Assembly (NCBI GenBank): GCA_902805665.1
Contig: CADCTB010000162.1
Location: forward strand, 1-50,390
Origin: an uncultured Acidimicrobiales bacterium
Lineage (GTDB): Bacteria > Actinomycetota > Acidimicrobiia > Acidimicrobiales > AC-14
Direction of reading: 5' to 3'
Length of the DNA stretch: 50,390 nucleotides
In this document: piece by piece, positions 1 to 7,114 of the stretch
How positions within the stretch are numbered: the stretch's first letter is position 1
Layout of the letters: every line of letters begins with the position of its first letter
Translations under genes and position numbers: made by a program
Notes under the pieces: generated by a model
What the model was told of the DNA's origin: nothing
Seen by the model: only the letters and a program-made list of their open reading frames with translations
Database searches by the model: none

Positions 1-290
1 TCGAGGCGGCGGGCGGTTTCGATGGCCTCGCTGGCTTGGCTGACCGACGTCCCCGTGGTTCGAGCCAGATGATGGGCCGCCGAGCGGTCGCCGGCGCCCT
101 TCCACGCTCCTCTGCTCGCGGCGCGCGCGGCGGCCAGCCCTTTCAGCGTGGCCGCGATCTTCTCGATGGCGGCCGCCTCGGCCACTGCACCCGTCGCCTG
201 CTCGGTCGACAGCAGACAAGCGTCGAACACGGCCGCGTAGCGGCCCACCGCTTCCCGTACTTGCCTGAGGCCTTCGCACATCGCAGCCAT
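1..290 (-). CDS. DUF222/13E12-type HNH endonuclease family protein, N-terminal part only
   Basis: The leftward frame stays open to the window edge, so only about 96 N-terminal residues are visible. They show the DUF222 helical region common in actinobacteria, with the stretches GAWKGAGDRSAAHHLART and TSVSQASEAIETARRL. In this family a C-terminal HNH nuclease domain normally follows; it would lie left of the window. Two in-frame ATGs are possible, at 290 and 281. A GGAG sits directly against the first and 9 bases before the second, so 281 is the better start. A perfect LexA box lies about 43 bases upstream, which suggests damage induction, as is known for the REP13E12 family of M. tuberculosis. 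Family assignment is by motif recall. Confidence 0.75.
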   Translation of the reverse strand, partial: MAAMCEGLRQVREAVGRYAAVFDACLLSTEQATGAVAEAAAIEKIAATLKGLAAARAASRGAWKGAGDRSAAHHLARTTGTSVSQASEAIETARRL

Positions 291-330
291 CTCCGCTGAC
301 GGAGGGTCTGACAAAGGAGGGAGGCGTCCC

Positions 331-346
331 TCGAACTAGTGTTCGT
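331..346. promoter_or_regulatory. LexA (SOS) box upstream of the DUF222/HNH gene
   Basis: TCGAACTAGTGTTCGT matches the actinobacterial LexA operator (GAAC-N4-GTTC) in all eight core positions. A leftward -10 candidate TACGCT (bases 347-352 on the complementary strand) would place the transcription start inside the box, an ideal site for repression of the leftward gene. Confidence 0.7.
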
Positions 347-389
347 AGCGTACCCAGAAGGGCGCCGAGATGCAAGCGCTTTCGGCCCG

Positions 390-395
390 TACGCT
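390..395 (+). promoter_or_regulatory. -10 box of leaderless small gene
   Basis: TACGCT is followed by 6 bases and then the ATG at 402. This is the leaderless arrangement seen repeatedly in this window. Confidence 0.4.
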
Positions 396-401
396 TCCTG
401 G

Positions 402-524
402 ATGGCCGGGAAACGGAGCACGTTGAGCTGGCTGTTCCTCGTCATCTTCGGGCCGCTGATCGCGCCCTCGCCCTACCCCTGCGGTGCCGACTCGTCGCTC
501 CGGATCGCCGGGGCGGGCCGGTGA
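402..524 (+). CDS. Small membrane or secreted peptide, 40 aa
   Basis: A 40-residue frame begins MAGKRSTLSWLFLVIFGPL, a positively charged N-terminus followed by a hydrophobic segment of about 15 residues that could be a membrane helix or signal sequence. Codon third positions are strongly G/C, as in real genes here. A -10 box 6 bases before the ATG suggests a leaderless mRNA. Its stop overlaps the start of the next gene (GTGA at 521-524), so the two could be translationally coupled. No family is recognised. It may instead be a leader for the downstream gene. Confidence 0.45.
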   Translation: MAGKRSTLSWLFLVIFGPLIAPSPYPCGADSSLRIAGAGR

Positions 525-859
525 TCGGTCGGTGGGTGCTGGGCCTCTTCGCTCCGCTCCTCGTCGTGGTGGGCGTCCTGGGCTTCCTGTCGCCGAACGA
601 GCGTGGGAGGACGAGCACGGCGCCGGCCTACAACGTCTTCCACCTGGCCTTCGGTCTCATCGGCCTGGCGGTGGTGGTCTGGGGCGATCGGTCGGCGATC
701 CGGGCGTTCCTGGTCGGGTTCGGCTTGATCGACCTCTACCAGGCGCTGGCCAGCCGCCGGCACTGGTTCCCGGAGTCCCTCTTCCGCTGGACACGCACGG
801 ACGACGCTCTCCACGTGGTGCTCGGAGCGGTGCTGGTCATCATCGGCGTGCTGCTCTGA
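521..859 (+). CDS. DUF4383-like four-helix membrane protein
   Basis: This 112-residue protein has four hydrophobic segments, at about residues 5-23, 38-56, 61-79 and 92-111. The layout resembles small DUF4383 integral membrane proteins of actinobacteria, including the NVFHLAFGLIGL region in helix 2. Its role in that family is unknown. Translation starts at GTG and overlaps the preceding small frame by GTGA. It converges on the CDF transporter gene with only 7 bases between the two stops. Confidence 0.7.
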   Translation: MIGRWVLGLFAPLLVVVGVLGFLSPNERGRTSTAPAYNVFHLAFGLIGLAVVVWGDRSAIRAFLVGFGLIDLYQALASRRHWFPESLFRWTRTDDALHVVLGAVLVIIGVLL

Positions 860-866
860 CCTGACG

Positions 867-1769
867 TCACCCCTTCGCCGGCTGGCGTACGTCCATCCCG
901 CACGGGCCGGTGGTGCCGTCGGCACACGGCACGCACTCGAGCTCGAGCGTCGAGTGGGCGATGGAGAAGGGTGCCGCCACCGCCGCCTTGATCCTCTCCC
1001 CCACCACCTGCGCCTCCTCCAGCGACGGATGCCCGGCCAGGACGACGTGAGCGGAGAGGGCCCGCACGTCGGACGACAGGCTCCAGACGTGGAGGTCGTG
1101 GACGGTCTCCACCCCATCGACGGAGCCGATCGTGGCGGTGAGCCGGTCGAGCTTCACGTCCTTGGGTGTCGCCTCCAACAGCACTTCGGTGGCCTGGCGC
1201 ACCAGCCTGACCGCCTCCAGCGCGATGAGCACGGCGATGGCCATCGACATCACGGGGTCGAGCCACTCGAAGCCACCGGTCGTGAGGATCACGAGGCCGG
1301 CCAGGGCCACGCCGAGCGACGCGGCGGCGTCACCTGCCATGTGCAACAGCGCCGAACGCATGTTGAGGTCGGAGCCGTGCTGCCTGAGAACGAGTGCGGA
1401 ACCGGCGTTGATGACGAAGGCGGCGAGGGCGACAGCGACCACCAGTCCGCCCTGGACCGGATGCGACTCACCCAGGCGTCGCACGCCTTCGTAGAGGATG
1501 AAGGCCGAAACGGCAAGGATCATCGCCGCGTTGGCGAGGGCGGCGAGGATCGTGCCCCGGTGGTAGCCGTAGGAGCGCTCCGCGGTGGGAGCACGGCGGG
1601 CCCACCGGACCGCCACCAGCGACACGACCACAGCGGCCACGTCGCTCAGGTTGTGGCCGGCGTCGGCCAGCAGGCCCAGCGAATGGGCGGCCAGGCCGAA
1701 GAGGACCTGCGCCACCACCAACGCGATGTTCAGCCCGAGGGCGATCTCCAGCCGTCGGGCCTTGGTCAC
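867..1769 (-). CDS. Cation diffusion facilitator (Zn/Cd/Co efflux)
   Basis: This 300-residue CDF family proton/metal antiporter has six predicted membrane segments and a cytoplasmic C-terminal domain. Helix 2 carries LLADAGHNLSD and helix 5 carries HMAGDAAASL, giving the two HxxxD pairs of the transport zinc site. The C-terminal domain contains the usual VHDLHVWSLSS strand and ends with a Cys-containing tail (ECVPCADG) that may bind metal. It would export Zn, Cd or Co from the cytoplasm. It starts at GTG and overlaps the upstream ArsR-type regulator by GTGA, so the pair is one translationally coupled, probably metal-inducible unit. Confidence 0.92.
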   Translation of the reverse strand: MTKARRLEIALGLNIALVVAQVLFGLAAHSLGLLADAGHNLSDVAAVVVSLVAVRWARRAPTAERSYGYHRGTILAALANAAMILAVSAFILYEGVRRLGESHPVQGGLVVAVALAAFVINAGSALVLRQHGSDLNMRSALLHMAGDAAASLGVALAGLVILTTGGFEWLDPVMSMAIAVLIALEAVRLVRQATEVLLEATPKDVKLDRLTATIGSVDGVETVHDLHVWSLSSDVRALSAHVVLAGHPSLEEAQVVGERIKAAVAAPFSIAHSTLELECVPCADGTTGPCGMDVRQPAKG

Positions 1770-2161
1770 CGCACCACCACCGGGTCACCACCGTCGGAGT
1801 GGCGGACGTGTTCGAGGGCGACGTCGAGGAGCATGCGCACGTGGCCGTCCCGCAATGAGTAGTGCATCATCCGCCCGGCCCGCCGCACCTTGACCACCTG
1901 ATGCGCCCGCAGGAGCCGCAGGGCGTGGGAGGTGGTCGACTCGGCCATGCCTGCGGCTGCAGCCAGATCGCACACACAGAGCTCGCCCGCCTCGAGCAGG
2001 ATGGCGAGGAGCCGCAAACGGTTGGGGTCGCCGAGCAGCCCGAAGACATCGGCGAGCTCCTGCACCACGTCCGACGTCGGCAGTGACGCCTGCACGGCAC
2101 GCACCCGGTCGGGGTCGACCAGCTTCAGATCACAGCTGTCGATGCCGACCGGCTCCGACAT
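1766..2161 (-). CDS. ArsR/SmtB-type metal-sensing repressor
   Basis: This 131-residue winged-helix repressor has two recognisable metal-site elements. ELCVCDL at about residue 60 gives Cys62 and Cys64 on helix 3. Asp105, His107, His118 and His121 fit the DxHx10HxxH zinc site on helix 5 of SmtB/CzrA. It should release DNA when zinc, or a related metal, binds. The recognition helix is MAESTTSHALRLLR. The start ATG has a GGGAG ribosome site 5 bases upstream. It is coupled to the CDF pump gene, which supports a sensor-pump pair. Which metal is sensed cannot be read from sequence alone. Confidence 0.88.
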   Translation of the reverse strand: MSEPVGIDSCDLKLVDPDRVRAVQASLPTSDVVQELADVFGLLGDPNRLRLLAILLEAGELCVCDLAAAAGMAESTTSHALRLLRAHQVVKVRRAGRMMHYSLRDGHVRMLLDVALEHVRHSDGGDPVVVR

Positions 2162-2184
2162 TCGCTCTCCCTCGACACCTGTAC

Positions 2185-2212
2185 GGACGTTCAGATATTA
2201 CAACCAATGTCC
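2185..2212. promoter_or_regulatory. Candidate operator of the ArsR-CDF operon
   Basis: An imperfect inverted repeat has arms GGACGTT and AATGTCC separated by 14 bases. It overlaps a leftward AT-rich -10-like TAATAT, and an ArsR-type repressor would be expected to bind here. Six of seven arm positions pair, so the call is tentative. Confidence 0.35.
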
Positions 2213-2234
2213 TCGGACGCTGGGTGGTAGCCGG

Positions 2235-2546
2235 TCAGCAGTCGGAGAACGCCCGCAGCGCCCGACAGATCTCGTGGCGCTCGTCGATGGCCAGAGCCCC
2301 CACCCGCTCGGTGAGGAAGCTCAGCCGGATCGGCTGGAGGTTGTCGAACGATGCCACGCACTCATCGGGCAGTCCGTGTGCCGAACTCAGGGCCACCTCA
2401 GTGGGGATGCCCCGGATGGTTCGAGTGACTGGCGCGACGACGATGCGGGTGAGGACCGGGACGGCGTCGCTGCGGGTGACGACCAGCACAGGACGGCGCT
2501 TGTCCTCGGCCTCGGCCCACCAGATGTCGCCCTGCGCGGGCGTCAC
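2235..2546 (-). CDS. MazF/PemK-type endoribonuclease toxin
   Basis: This is a toxin of about 103 residues with the MazF hallmark opening GDIWWAEAEDKRRPVLVVTR, followed by a PVTRTIRGIPTEV strand and a DNLQPIRLSFLTERVG segment typical of PemK-like folds. Such proteins cut mRNA at short sequence motifs. Two adjacent GTG codons could start it. The second gives a 4-base GTGA overlap with the upstream antitoxin and is chosen here. The pair forms a classical antitoxin-first operon. Confidence 0.85.
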   Translation of the reverse strand: MTPAQGDIWWAEAEDKRRPVLVVTRSDAVPVLTRIVVAPVTRTIRGIPTEVALSSAHGLPDECVASFDNLQPIRLSFLTERVGALAIDERHEICRALRAFSDC

Positions 2547-2791
2547 CACGGCTCCTCGGCGATCATCTTCACCGAGGACTCGTCGGCCCAGGCACCCTCA
2601 GTGTCCGTCTGCGGGATGGCCCGGTAGCCGGCCACGATCCGTGCCCCGAGTTGATCTCGGCGGTGACGGTCGACCAGGCGCTGAAGGCCGAGGCGGACCG
2701 CTTCGGAGCGGTTGGCGACGACACCTGCGGCGACCAGCTCGTCGACCGCCGCGGCCAGGTCTTCGTCGACCCGCGTTACCAGCTGCGCCAT
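2543..2791 (-). CDS. Ribbon-helix-helix antitoxin, partner of MazF
   Basis: This 82-residue protein begins MAQLVTRVDEDLAAAVDELV, a ribbon strand followed by helices with the NRSEAVRLGLQRL motif of RHH DNA-binding antitoxins. The C-terminal tail (residues about 50-82) would wrap and inhibit the toxin, and the N-terminal dimer would autoregulate the operon. A -10 box TATGCT ends 6 bases before the ATG, so the operon mRNA is probably leaderless. Confidence 0.82.
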   Translation of the reverse strand: MAQLVTRVDEDLAAAVDELVAAGVVANRSEAVRLGLQRLVDRHRRDQLGARIVAGYRAIPQTDTEGAWADESSVKMIAEEPW

Positions 2792-2797
2792 GCATTC

Positions 2798-2803
2798 AGC
2801 ATA
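2798..2803 (-). promoter_or_regulatory. -10 box of the toxin-antitoxin operon (leaderless)
   Basis: TATGCT on the minus strand is followed by 6 bases and then the antitoxin ATG at 2791. No convincing -35 is visible. Confidence 0.4.
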
Positions 2804-2842
2804 GCGCCGTGGGATGCAGAACCAGCCGACGTGTGCCCTGAC

Positions 2843-2891
2843 GAACTGGTGACGCTCATGGGCCCACAGGACCCACGAGCGTCACCAGTTC
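2843..2891 (-). terminator. Strong hairpin downstream of nrdJ
   Basis: Two 20-base arms (2843-2862 and 2872-2891) match at 19 of 20 positions around a 9-base loop. The hairpin starts 6 bases after the nrdJ stop. There is no run of T after it, so it is either a U-less actinobacterial terminator or a 3'-end stabiliser. Confidence 0.65.
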
Positions 2892-2897
2892 CGGGGT

Positions 2898-5630
2898 TCA
2901 GGAGCAGCCGCTGGTGGTGCCGCAGCCGCTGCAGACGAAGCAGGCGCCGGCCCGCTGCATGACCACGCCGCAGACGTAGCAGTAGGGGGCGTCGGACGCG
3001 GCCGGGCTGTTGGGCAGCTGGGCGGCCGGGGCCTCGTGGGCGGCGGGGTCGGGGTAGACCTCTGAGCCCGTGCTCGTGGGTGTGGTGTGCTCCTCGACCC
3101 CCGGCAGCGTGGGCTGCATGCGCTCCTCGACGGTGAGGATGCCGAGGTCGGCCCGCTCCTCGGGGGTGAGGTACTCAACCGCCAGCCGGCGGAAGATGTA
3201 GTCGACCAGGGAGCTGGCGAAGCGGATCTCGGCGTCGTCGGTGATGCCGGCCGGCTCGAACCGCATGTTGGTGTACATGTCGACGAAGGCCCGCAGCGGC
3301 ACGCCGTACTGCAGCCCGTGGCTCACCGAGATGGCGAAGGCGTCCATGATCCCGGCCAGGGTGGATCCCTGCTTGGCCACCCGCAGGAAGATCTCCCCGG
3401 GCCGGCCGTCGTCGTACTGGCCCACGGTGACGTAGCCGTGGCAGTCGGCCACCCGGAAGGAGAACGTCTTGGAGTCGCGCATGCGGGGCAGGCGCTCCCG
3501 CACCGGCTGCTTCACCAGCACCGGCTGGATGACGGGTGCGACGTCCTTCTTGGTGGTGGAGAGCGGCTGGGCCACCTTGCAGTTGTCGCGGTAGACGGCG
3601 ACGGCCTTGAGGCCCATGCGCCAGGCGTCGATGTGGAGCTGCTCCATCTCCTCGACCGTGGCCTGCTCGGGCATGTTGATGGTCTTGGAGATGGCCCCGG
3701 AGATCCACGGCTGGACCGCCGCCATCATGCGGACGTGGCCCAGGTAGTGGATGACGTTGTCGCCCATGGAACAGGCGAACACGTCGAGGTGGTCGGAGGA
3801 GATGTGCGGGGCGCCGAGGATGGTCTTGTGCTCGTCGATGTAGGCGATGATGTCGTCGACCTGGCGGGGCGAGTAGCCGAGGCGGCGCAGGGCACGAGGC
3901 ACCGTCTGGTTGACGATGGACATGGTGCCTCCGCCGACCAGCTTCTTGGTCTTGCAGAGCCCGAGATCAGGCTCGATGCCGGTGGTGTCGCAGTCCATCA
4001 TCAAGCCGATAGTCCCGGTTGGGGCGAGAACCGTCGCCTGGGAGTTACGCGTCCCATAGTCGTCGGCCCACTCCACGGCCCGGTCCCAGGCTTCCTGGGC
4101 GGCGCTGACGAGCTCCCGGGTGGCGAGGCGGTCGTCGATCTTTGCGGCCTCCTCCCGGTGCAGGCGGAGCACCCGGTTCATGGGCCCGCGGTTCTCGCTG
4201 TAACCGGCGAAAGGACCCATGCGGGCCGCAGTGCGGGCGGACGTGGCGTAGGCGTGCCCGGTCATCAGCGAGGTGATCGACGCGGCCCACGTACGGCCGG
4301 CGTCGGAGTCGTAGGCGATGCCGAGGGCCATCAACATGGCGCCGAGGTTGGCGTAGCCCAGGCCCAGCTGGCGGAAGCGGCGGGCGTTGTCGCCGATCTT
4401 CTCGGTGGGATAGTCGGCGTTGCCCACGAGGATCTCCTGGGCGGTGAACACGACCTCGACCGCAGCCTTGAACCCGTCGACGTCGAACGAGCCGTCGTCG
4501 CCCAGGAACTTCAGCAGGTTGAGGCTGGCGAGGTTGCAGGCCGAGTTGTCGAGATGCATGTACTCCGAGCACGGGTTGGACCCGTTGATGCGGCCGGTGT
4601 TGGCCGCGGTGTGCCACCGGTTGATGGTGGTGTCGAACTGCATGCCGGGGTCGGCGCACTCCCAGGTGGCCTCGGCGATCTGGCGGAAGAGCTGGCGGGC
4701 CTTGACCGTGCGGAGGGGCTCACCGGTCTTGACCGCCCGCAGGTGCCAGTCGGCGTCGTCGACGACGGCCTGCATGAACTCGTCGGTGACCCGGACCGAG
4801 TTGTTGGCGTTCTGGTACTGGGTGGAGTGGCTGTCCTTGCCGTCGAGGTCCATGTCGAACCCGGCGTCACGGAGGACCCGGGCCTTGCGCTCCTCGATGG
4901 CCTTGCACCAGATGAAGTCCTCGATGTCGGGGTGGTCGGCGTTGAGGATGACCATCTTGGCGGCCCGCCGGGTCTTGCCTCCCGACTTGATGGTGCCGGC
5001 CGACGCGTCGGCGCCTCGCATAAAGCTCACCGGACCGGACGCGGTGCCACCGCCCTTGAGGAACTCATACGACGACCGGATGTTGGACAGGTTGATGCCC
5101 GACCCCGAGCCGCCCTTGAAGATGGTGCCTTCCTCGACGTACCAGTTGAGGATGGACTGCATGGTGTCGTCGACGGCCAGGATGAAGCACGCGGACGCCT
5201 GCTGGGGCTCACCCTTCACACCGATGTTGAACCACACGGGCGAGTTGAAGGCCGCCTTCTGGTGGAGGACGAGGTGCTTGAGCTCGGCCCGGAAGGCCTC
5301 GGCCTCGTTGTCGTCGACGAAGTAACCGTCCTTGACGCCCCAGGCGGTGATGGTGTCGACCACCCGGTCGATGACCTGGCGGAGCGACTGCTCCCGCAGG
5401 GGTGAGCCCGGCGTGCCCCGGAAGTACTTCTGGGAGACGATGTTCGCCGCGTTCAGCGACCAGCCGGCGGGGAACTCGACGCCCAGCTGCTCGAAGGCCA
5501 CCACGCCGTCGCGGTAGTTGGTGATGCGGGCGTCGCGCCGCTCCCAGACCACCTCGTCGTACGGGTCGACACCTTCGGTGGTGAAGTGCCGGCGGATGCC
5601 GATCCCTGTCTGCTCCGGCGCCATCGCCAT
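2898..5630 (-). CDS. nrdJ: Vitamin B12-dependent (class II) ribonucleotide reductase
   Basis: This 910-residue enzyme reduces ribonucleotides to deoxyribonucleotides using adenosylcobalamin as radical source, without oxygen or a small subunit. The active-site region is visible in the NPCSEYMHLDNSACNLASLN stretch (residues about 350-370), with the NxCxE catalytic Cys and Glu; a partner Cys lies in QQASACFILAVDD near residue 145. The C-terminus ends in a Cys-rich tail (CYVCG, CFVCSGCG, SGCS) expected to shuttle electrons to the active site. The start ATG has GGGAGG 8 bases upstream. nrdR lies about 220 bases upstream in the same direction, and an NrdR-box-like palindrome lies in the leader. Confidence 0.96.
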   Translation of the reverse strand: MAMAPEQTGIGIRRHFTTEGVDPYDEVVWERRDARITNYRDGVVAFEQLGVEFPAGWSLNAANIVSQKYFRGTPGSPLREQSLRQVIDRVVDTITAWGVKDGYFVDDNEAEAFRAELKHLVLHQKAAFNSPVWFNIGVKGEPQQASACFILAVDDTMQSILNWYVEEGTIFKGGSGSGINLSNIRSSYEFLKGGGTASGPVSFMRGADASAGTIKSGGKTRRAAKMVILNADHPDIEDFIWCKAIEERKARVLRDAGFDMDLDGKDSHSTQYQNANNSVRVTDEFMQAVVDDADWHLRAVKTGEPLRTVKARQLFRQIAEATWECADPGMQFDTTINRWHTAANTGRINGSNPCSEYMHLDNSACNLASLNLLKFLGDDGSFDVDGFKAAVEVVFTAQEILVGNADYPTEKIGDNARRFRQLGLGYANLGAMLMALGIAYDSDAGRTWAASITSLMTGHAYATSARTAARMGPFAGYSENRGPMNRVLRLHREEAAKIDDRLATRELVSAAQEAWDRAVEWADDYGTRNSQATVLAPTGTIGLMMDCDTTGIEPDLGLCKTKKLVGGGTMSIVNQTVPRALRRLGYSPRQVDDIIAYIDEHKTILGAPHISSDHLDVFACSMGDNVIHYLGHVRMMAAVQPWISGAISKTINMPEQATVEEMEQLHIDAWRMGLKAVAVYRDNCKVAQPLSTTKKDVAPVIQPVLVKQPVRERLPRMRDSKTFSFRVADCHGYVTVGQYDDGRPGEIFLRVAKQGSTLAGIMDAFAISVSHGLQYGVPLRAFVDMYTNMRFEPAGITDDAEIRFASSLVDYIFRRLAVEYLTPEERADLGILTVEERMQPTLPGVEEHTTPTSTGSEVYPDPAAHEAPAAQLPNSPAASDAPYCYVCGVVMQRAGACFVCSGCGTTSGCS

Positions 5631-5669
5631 GAGGCATGCCTCCCTATCGAGAAATCGGCCTATCGAGAA
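5631..5669 (-). promoter_or_regulatory. nrdJ leader: palindrome over the ribosome site and an 11-bp direct repeat
   Basis: The 12-bp palindrome GAGGCATGCCTC (5631-5642) touches the nrdJ ATG and includes part of the ribosome-binding sequence. Just upstream, CCTATCGAGAA is present twice (5643-5653 and 5659-5669) with a 16-base period. The role is unknown. The palindrome could mask the ribosome site, and the repeats could bind a regulator. Confidence 0.35.
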
Positions 5670-5702
5670 TCCGGTGGGGGACGCGAACGACTACGACGCC
5701 TG

Positions 5703-5720
5703 ACCACAAGATGTTGTGGT
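5703..5720. promoter_or_regulatory. Candidate NrdR box in the nrdJ leader
   Basis: ACCACAAGATGTTGTGGT is a near-perfect 18-bp palindrome resembling the NrdR box core (ACACWATATWTWGTGT type). NrdR sites usually come in pairs about three helical turns apart. I could not find a second site at that spacing, so this is a single-site candidate. Confidence 0.45.
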
Positions 5721-5750
5721 GGCTACGCCGCTGAACCCCCAGGGGAAGGA

Positions 5751-5779
5751 ATTACATCACCGTCATTCTACCGTGTCAA
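5751..5779 (-). promoter_or_regulatory. nrdJ promoter
   Basis: On the minus strand a perfect -35 TTGACA (5774-5779) is followed by a 17-base spacer and the -10 TGTAAT (5751-5756). This predicts transcription starting near 5744 and a leader of about 110 bases containing the NrdR-box-like palindrome. Confidence 0.65.
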
Positions 5780-5851
5780 GGGTTTCCGTGTGGCACGGCC
5801 GAACCGTAGGCAGGACGCCCTGTGGACCGCTAGGGGCGCAACCCTGTGGAC

Positions 5852-6334
5852 TCAGTCGGCGAGCGGTGGCGGCGGTGCCGGCGGCTCGGCCTGTGACAGG
5901 GCCAGCACCTCCCGCTCGAAGTCTCCGGGACCCTCGAAGCCCTTGTAGACGCTGGCGAAGCGCACATAGGCCACCTCGTCGAGGGCCCGCAGCCGCTCGA
6001 GCACGATGGCGCCGACCCGGGCGCTGCTGGCCTCGGAGCCCTCCACCCGGAGCGACTCCTCGACGTCGCCGGCCAGCCCCTCGAGCTGTTCGGCGCTGAC
6101 CGGGCGATTCTTGGCCGCGGCGCGGACGCCGGCGATGATCTTGCTCCGCCGGAACGGCTCGCGGACGCCCGAGCGCTTGACCACCACCAGCCCGACCTCC
6201 TCGATCCGCTCGAAGGTGGTGAACCGCCGCCCGCACCCGAGACACTCACGCCGGCGGCGAATGGCCACGCCGTCGTCGGCAAGGCGCGAGTCGACGACCT
6301 TGTCGTCGAGGCTCGTGCACGTCGGGCAGCGCAT
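5852..6334 (-). CDS. nrdR: Transcriptional repressor NrdR
   Basis: This 160-residue repressor of ribonucleotide reductase genes senses ATP/dATP. It begins MRCPTCTSLDDKVVDSRLAD, giving the first CxxC of the zinc ribbon, and the second is CLGCGRRFTTFERI at residues about 31-44. The ATP-cone domain follows (VVKRSGVREPFRRSKIIAGV). A Pro/Ala-rich tail ends the protein. The ATG at 6334 is chosen because the zinc ribbon starts there. A -10 box TACCGT ends 6 bases upstream, so the mRNA is probably leaderless. The nrdJ gene it should control is downstream on the same strand. Confidence 0.95.
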   Translation of the reverse strand: MRCPTCTSLDDKVVDSRLADDGVAIRRRRECLGCGRRFTTFERIEEVGLVVVKRSGVREPFRRSKIIAGVRAAAKNRPVSAEQLEGLAGDVEESLRVEGSEASSARVGAIVLERLRALDEVAYVRFASVYKGFEGPGDFEREVLALSQAEPPAPPPPLAD

Positions 6335-6340
6335 GGCGCG

Positions 6341-6346
6341 ACGGTA
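6341..6346 (-). promoter_or_regulatory. -10 box of leaderless nrdR
   Basis: TACCGT on the minus strand, then 6 bases, then the nrdR ATG. Confidence 0.4.
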
Positions 6347-6413
6347 CCCGCGGCCCTGCACAGGAGGCCGGTCGGTGCCACCATTGTCCGGGATCGGCGA
6401 AACGGAGGCCCGG

Positions 6414-6569
6414 ATGGTGGCAGGCCCGCTGTTGCTCGGCATCGGCATCGGACTTCTCATGAGCCAGCTCTTGGCGGGGGCGCTCATCGGCCTGGGCGCG
6501 GGCATCACGTTGCGCTCGGTCGTCTCGGCTCTCGGGACCCGGGTACCCGTCCGCGGGCGCAGGTCCTGA
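6414..6569 (+). CDS. Small glycine-rich membrane protein, 51 aa
   Basis: The frame begins MVAGPLLLGIGIGLLMSQLL and continues with a second glycine-rich hydrophobic stretch (GALIGLGAGITLRSVV). Together they look like one long or two short membrane segments with glycine-zipper spacing, ending in a basic tail RVPVRGRRS. A GGAGG sits 5 bases before the ATG. It lies between leftward nrdR and the leftward LysM gene, so it would be an independent rightward unit. No family is recognised. The ribosome site and membrane character support it. Confidence 0.5.
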   Translation: MVAGPLLLGIGIGLLMSQLLAGALIGLGAGITLRSVVSALGTRVPVRGRRS

Positions 6570-6579
6570 GCCGGGCGAA

Positions 6580-6978
6580 TCAGCCCGCGGCGGGCAACGC
6601 CAGGCGTTCGCCCGCCACGAGCACCGGACTGCCATGGGCGGCCACCAGGCGGGCGACGAGCGGCCGGGGGTCGCCGCTCGGCTCCAGCCGGCGGGCGATG
6701 TCCCAGAAGGTGTCGCCCGGCTGGACGACATAGGCGGCGGCCGGGCTGACCGGGCGTTCCGGGACGGCTGCGCCGGTGCCCGCGAAGGATCCGACGAGGC
6801 CCCCGACGGCGAGGACCAGCAGGGTGAACAGGCTGGCGGCGACGAGCACGGCCACCATCCGCCGGCGGCGATAGACGACCGCCGGCGTGCGCTCCGGGGC
6901 CGGCGGCACATAGGAACCGATGCGCACGGTCGCGAGGCGGCGGATGTCCGCCAGCGATGCATGAGCGACAGCAGCCAT
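6580..6978 (-). CDS. LysM-domain membrane protein divergent from lexA
   Basis: This 132-residue protein has a cytoplasmic N-terminus (about 1-40), one membrane helix (about 42-65) and an external LysM domain (YVVQPGDTFWDIARRL to the C-terminus) that would bind peptidoglycan. The gene order lexA / LysM gene / nrdR matches M. tuberculosis Rv2720-Rv2719c-Rv2718c, where Rv2719c is an SOS-induced cell-wall protein linked to division arrest. A similar role is inferred here. The start has GGAGG 9 bases upstream. A LexA box sits between its -35 and -10, and a second lies in its leader. Confidence 0.82.
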   Translation of the reverse strand: MAAVAHASLADIRRLATVRIGSYVPPAPERTPAVVYRRRRMVAVLVAASLFTLLVLAVGGLVGSFAGTGAAVPERPVSPAAAYVVQPGDTFWDIARRLEPSGDPRPLVARLVAAHGSPVLVAGERLALPAAG

Positions 6979-7008
6979 GACGCACGACCTCCTCAGGACC
7001 GGGCTCGG

Positions 7009-7020
7009 GAACGGGTGTTC
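7009..7020. promoter_or_regulatory. LexA box 1 in the LysM-lexA intergenic region
   Basis: GAACGGGTGTTC is a perfect GAAC-N4-GTTC core. It lies just downstream of the predicted transcription start of the LysM gene. Confidence 0.75.
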
Positions 7021-7034
7021 GGGGTACAGTCAGC

Positions 7035-7064
7035 ACTACAGCACGAACGCCCGTTCGAGGTCAA
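7035..7064 (-). promoter_or_regulatory. Promoter of the LysM gene
   Basis: On the minus strand, -35 TTGACC (7059-7064), an 18-base spacer, and -10 TGTAGT (7035-7040). LexA box 2 fills most of the spacer. Confidence 0.6.
7045..7056. promoter_or_regulatory. LexA box 2, inside the LysM promoter spacer
   Basis: GAACGCCCGTTC is a perfect core palindrome between the -35 and -10 of the leftward promoter, so LexA binding should exclude polymerase. Confidence 0.8.
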
Positions 7065-7075
7065 GAGGAAATCTC

Positions 7076-7087
7076 GAACATATGTTT
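7076..7087. promoter_or_regulatory. LexA box 3, at the lexA promoter
   Basis: GAACATATGTTT matches seven of eight core positions. It overlaps the predicted lexA -35, consistent with autorepression. Confidence 0.65.
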
Positions 7088-7114
7088 GCATCACGACGCC
7101 TTCCGTCCTATCGT
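7086..7114 (+). promoter_or_regulatory. lexA promoter (leaderless)
   Basis: -35 TTGCAT (7086-7091), 17-base spacer, -10 TATCGT (7109-7114). Transcription would begin about 7121, right at the GTG start of lexA at 7122. No ribosome site is present. Confidence 0.6.

Noticed and set aside
3087-5405. 772-codon rightward open frame antisense to nrdJ
   Set aside because: It is the complementary shadow of a conserved high-GC gene; the translation has no domain and low-complexity Gly/Val/Asp content.
5631-5851. Cobalamin riboswitch upstream of nrdJ
   Set aside because: I found no B12-box-like core or space for the multi-stem structure; only a promoter, palindromes and repeats are visible.
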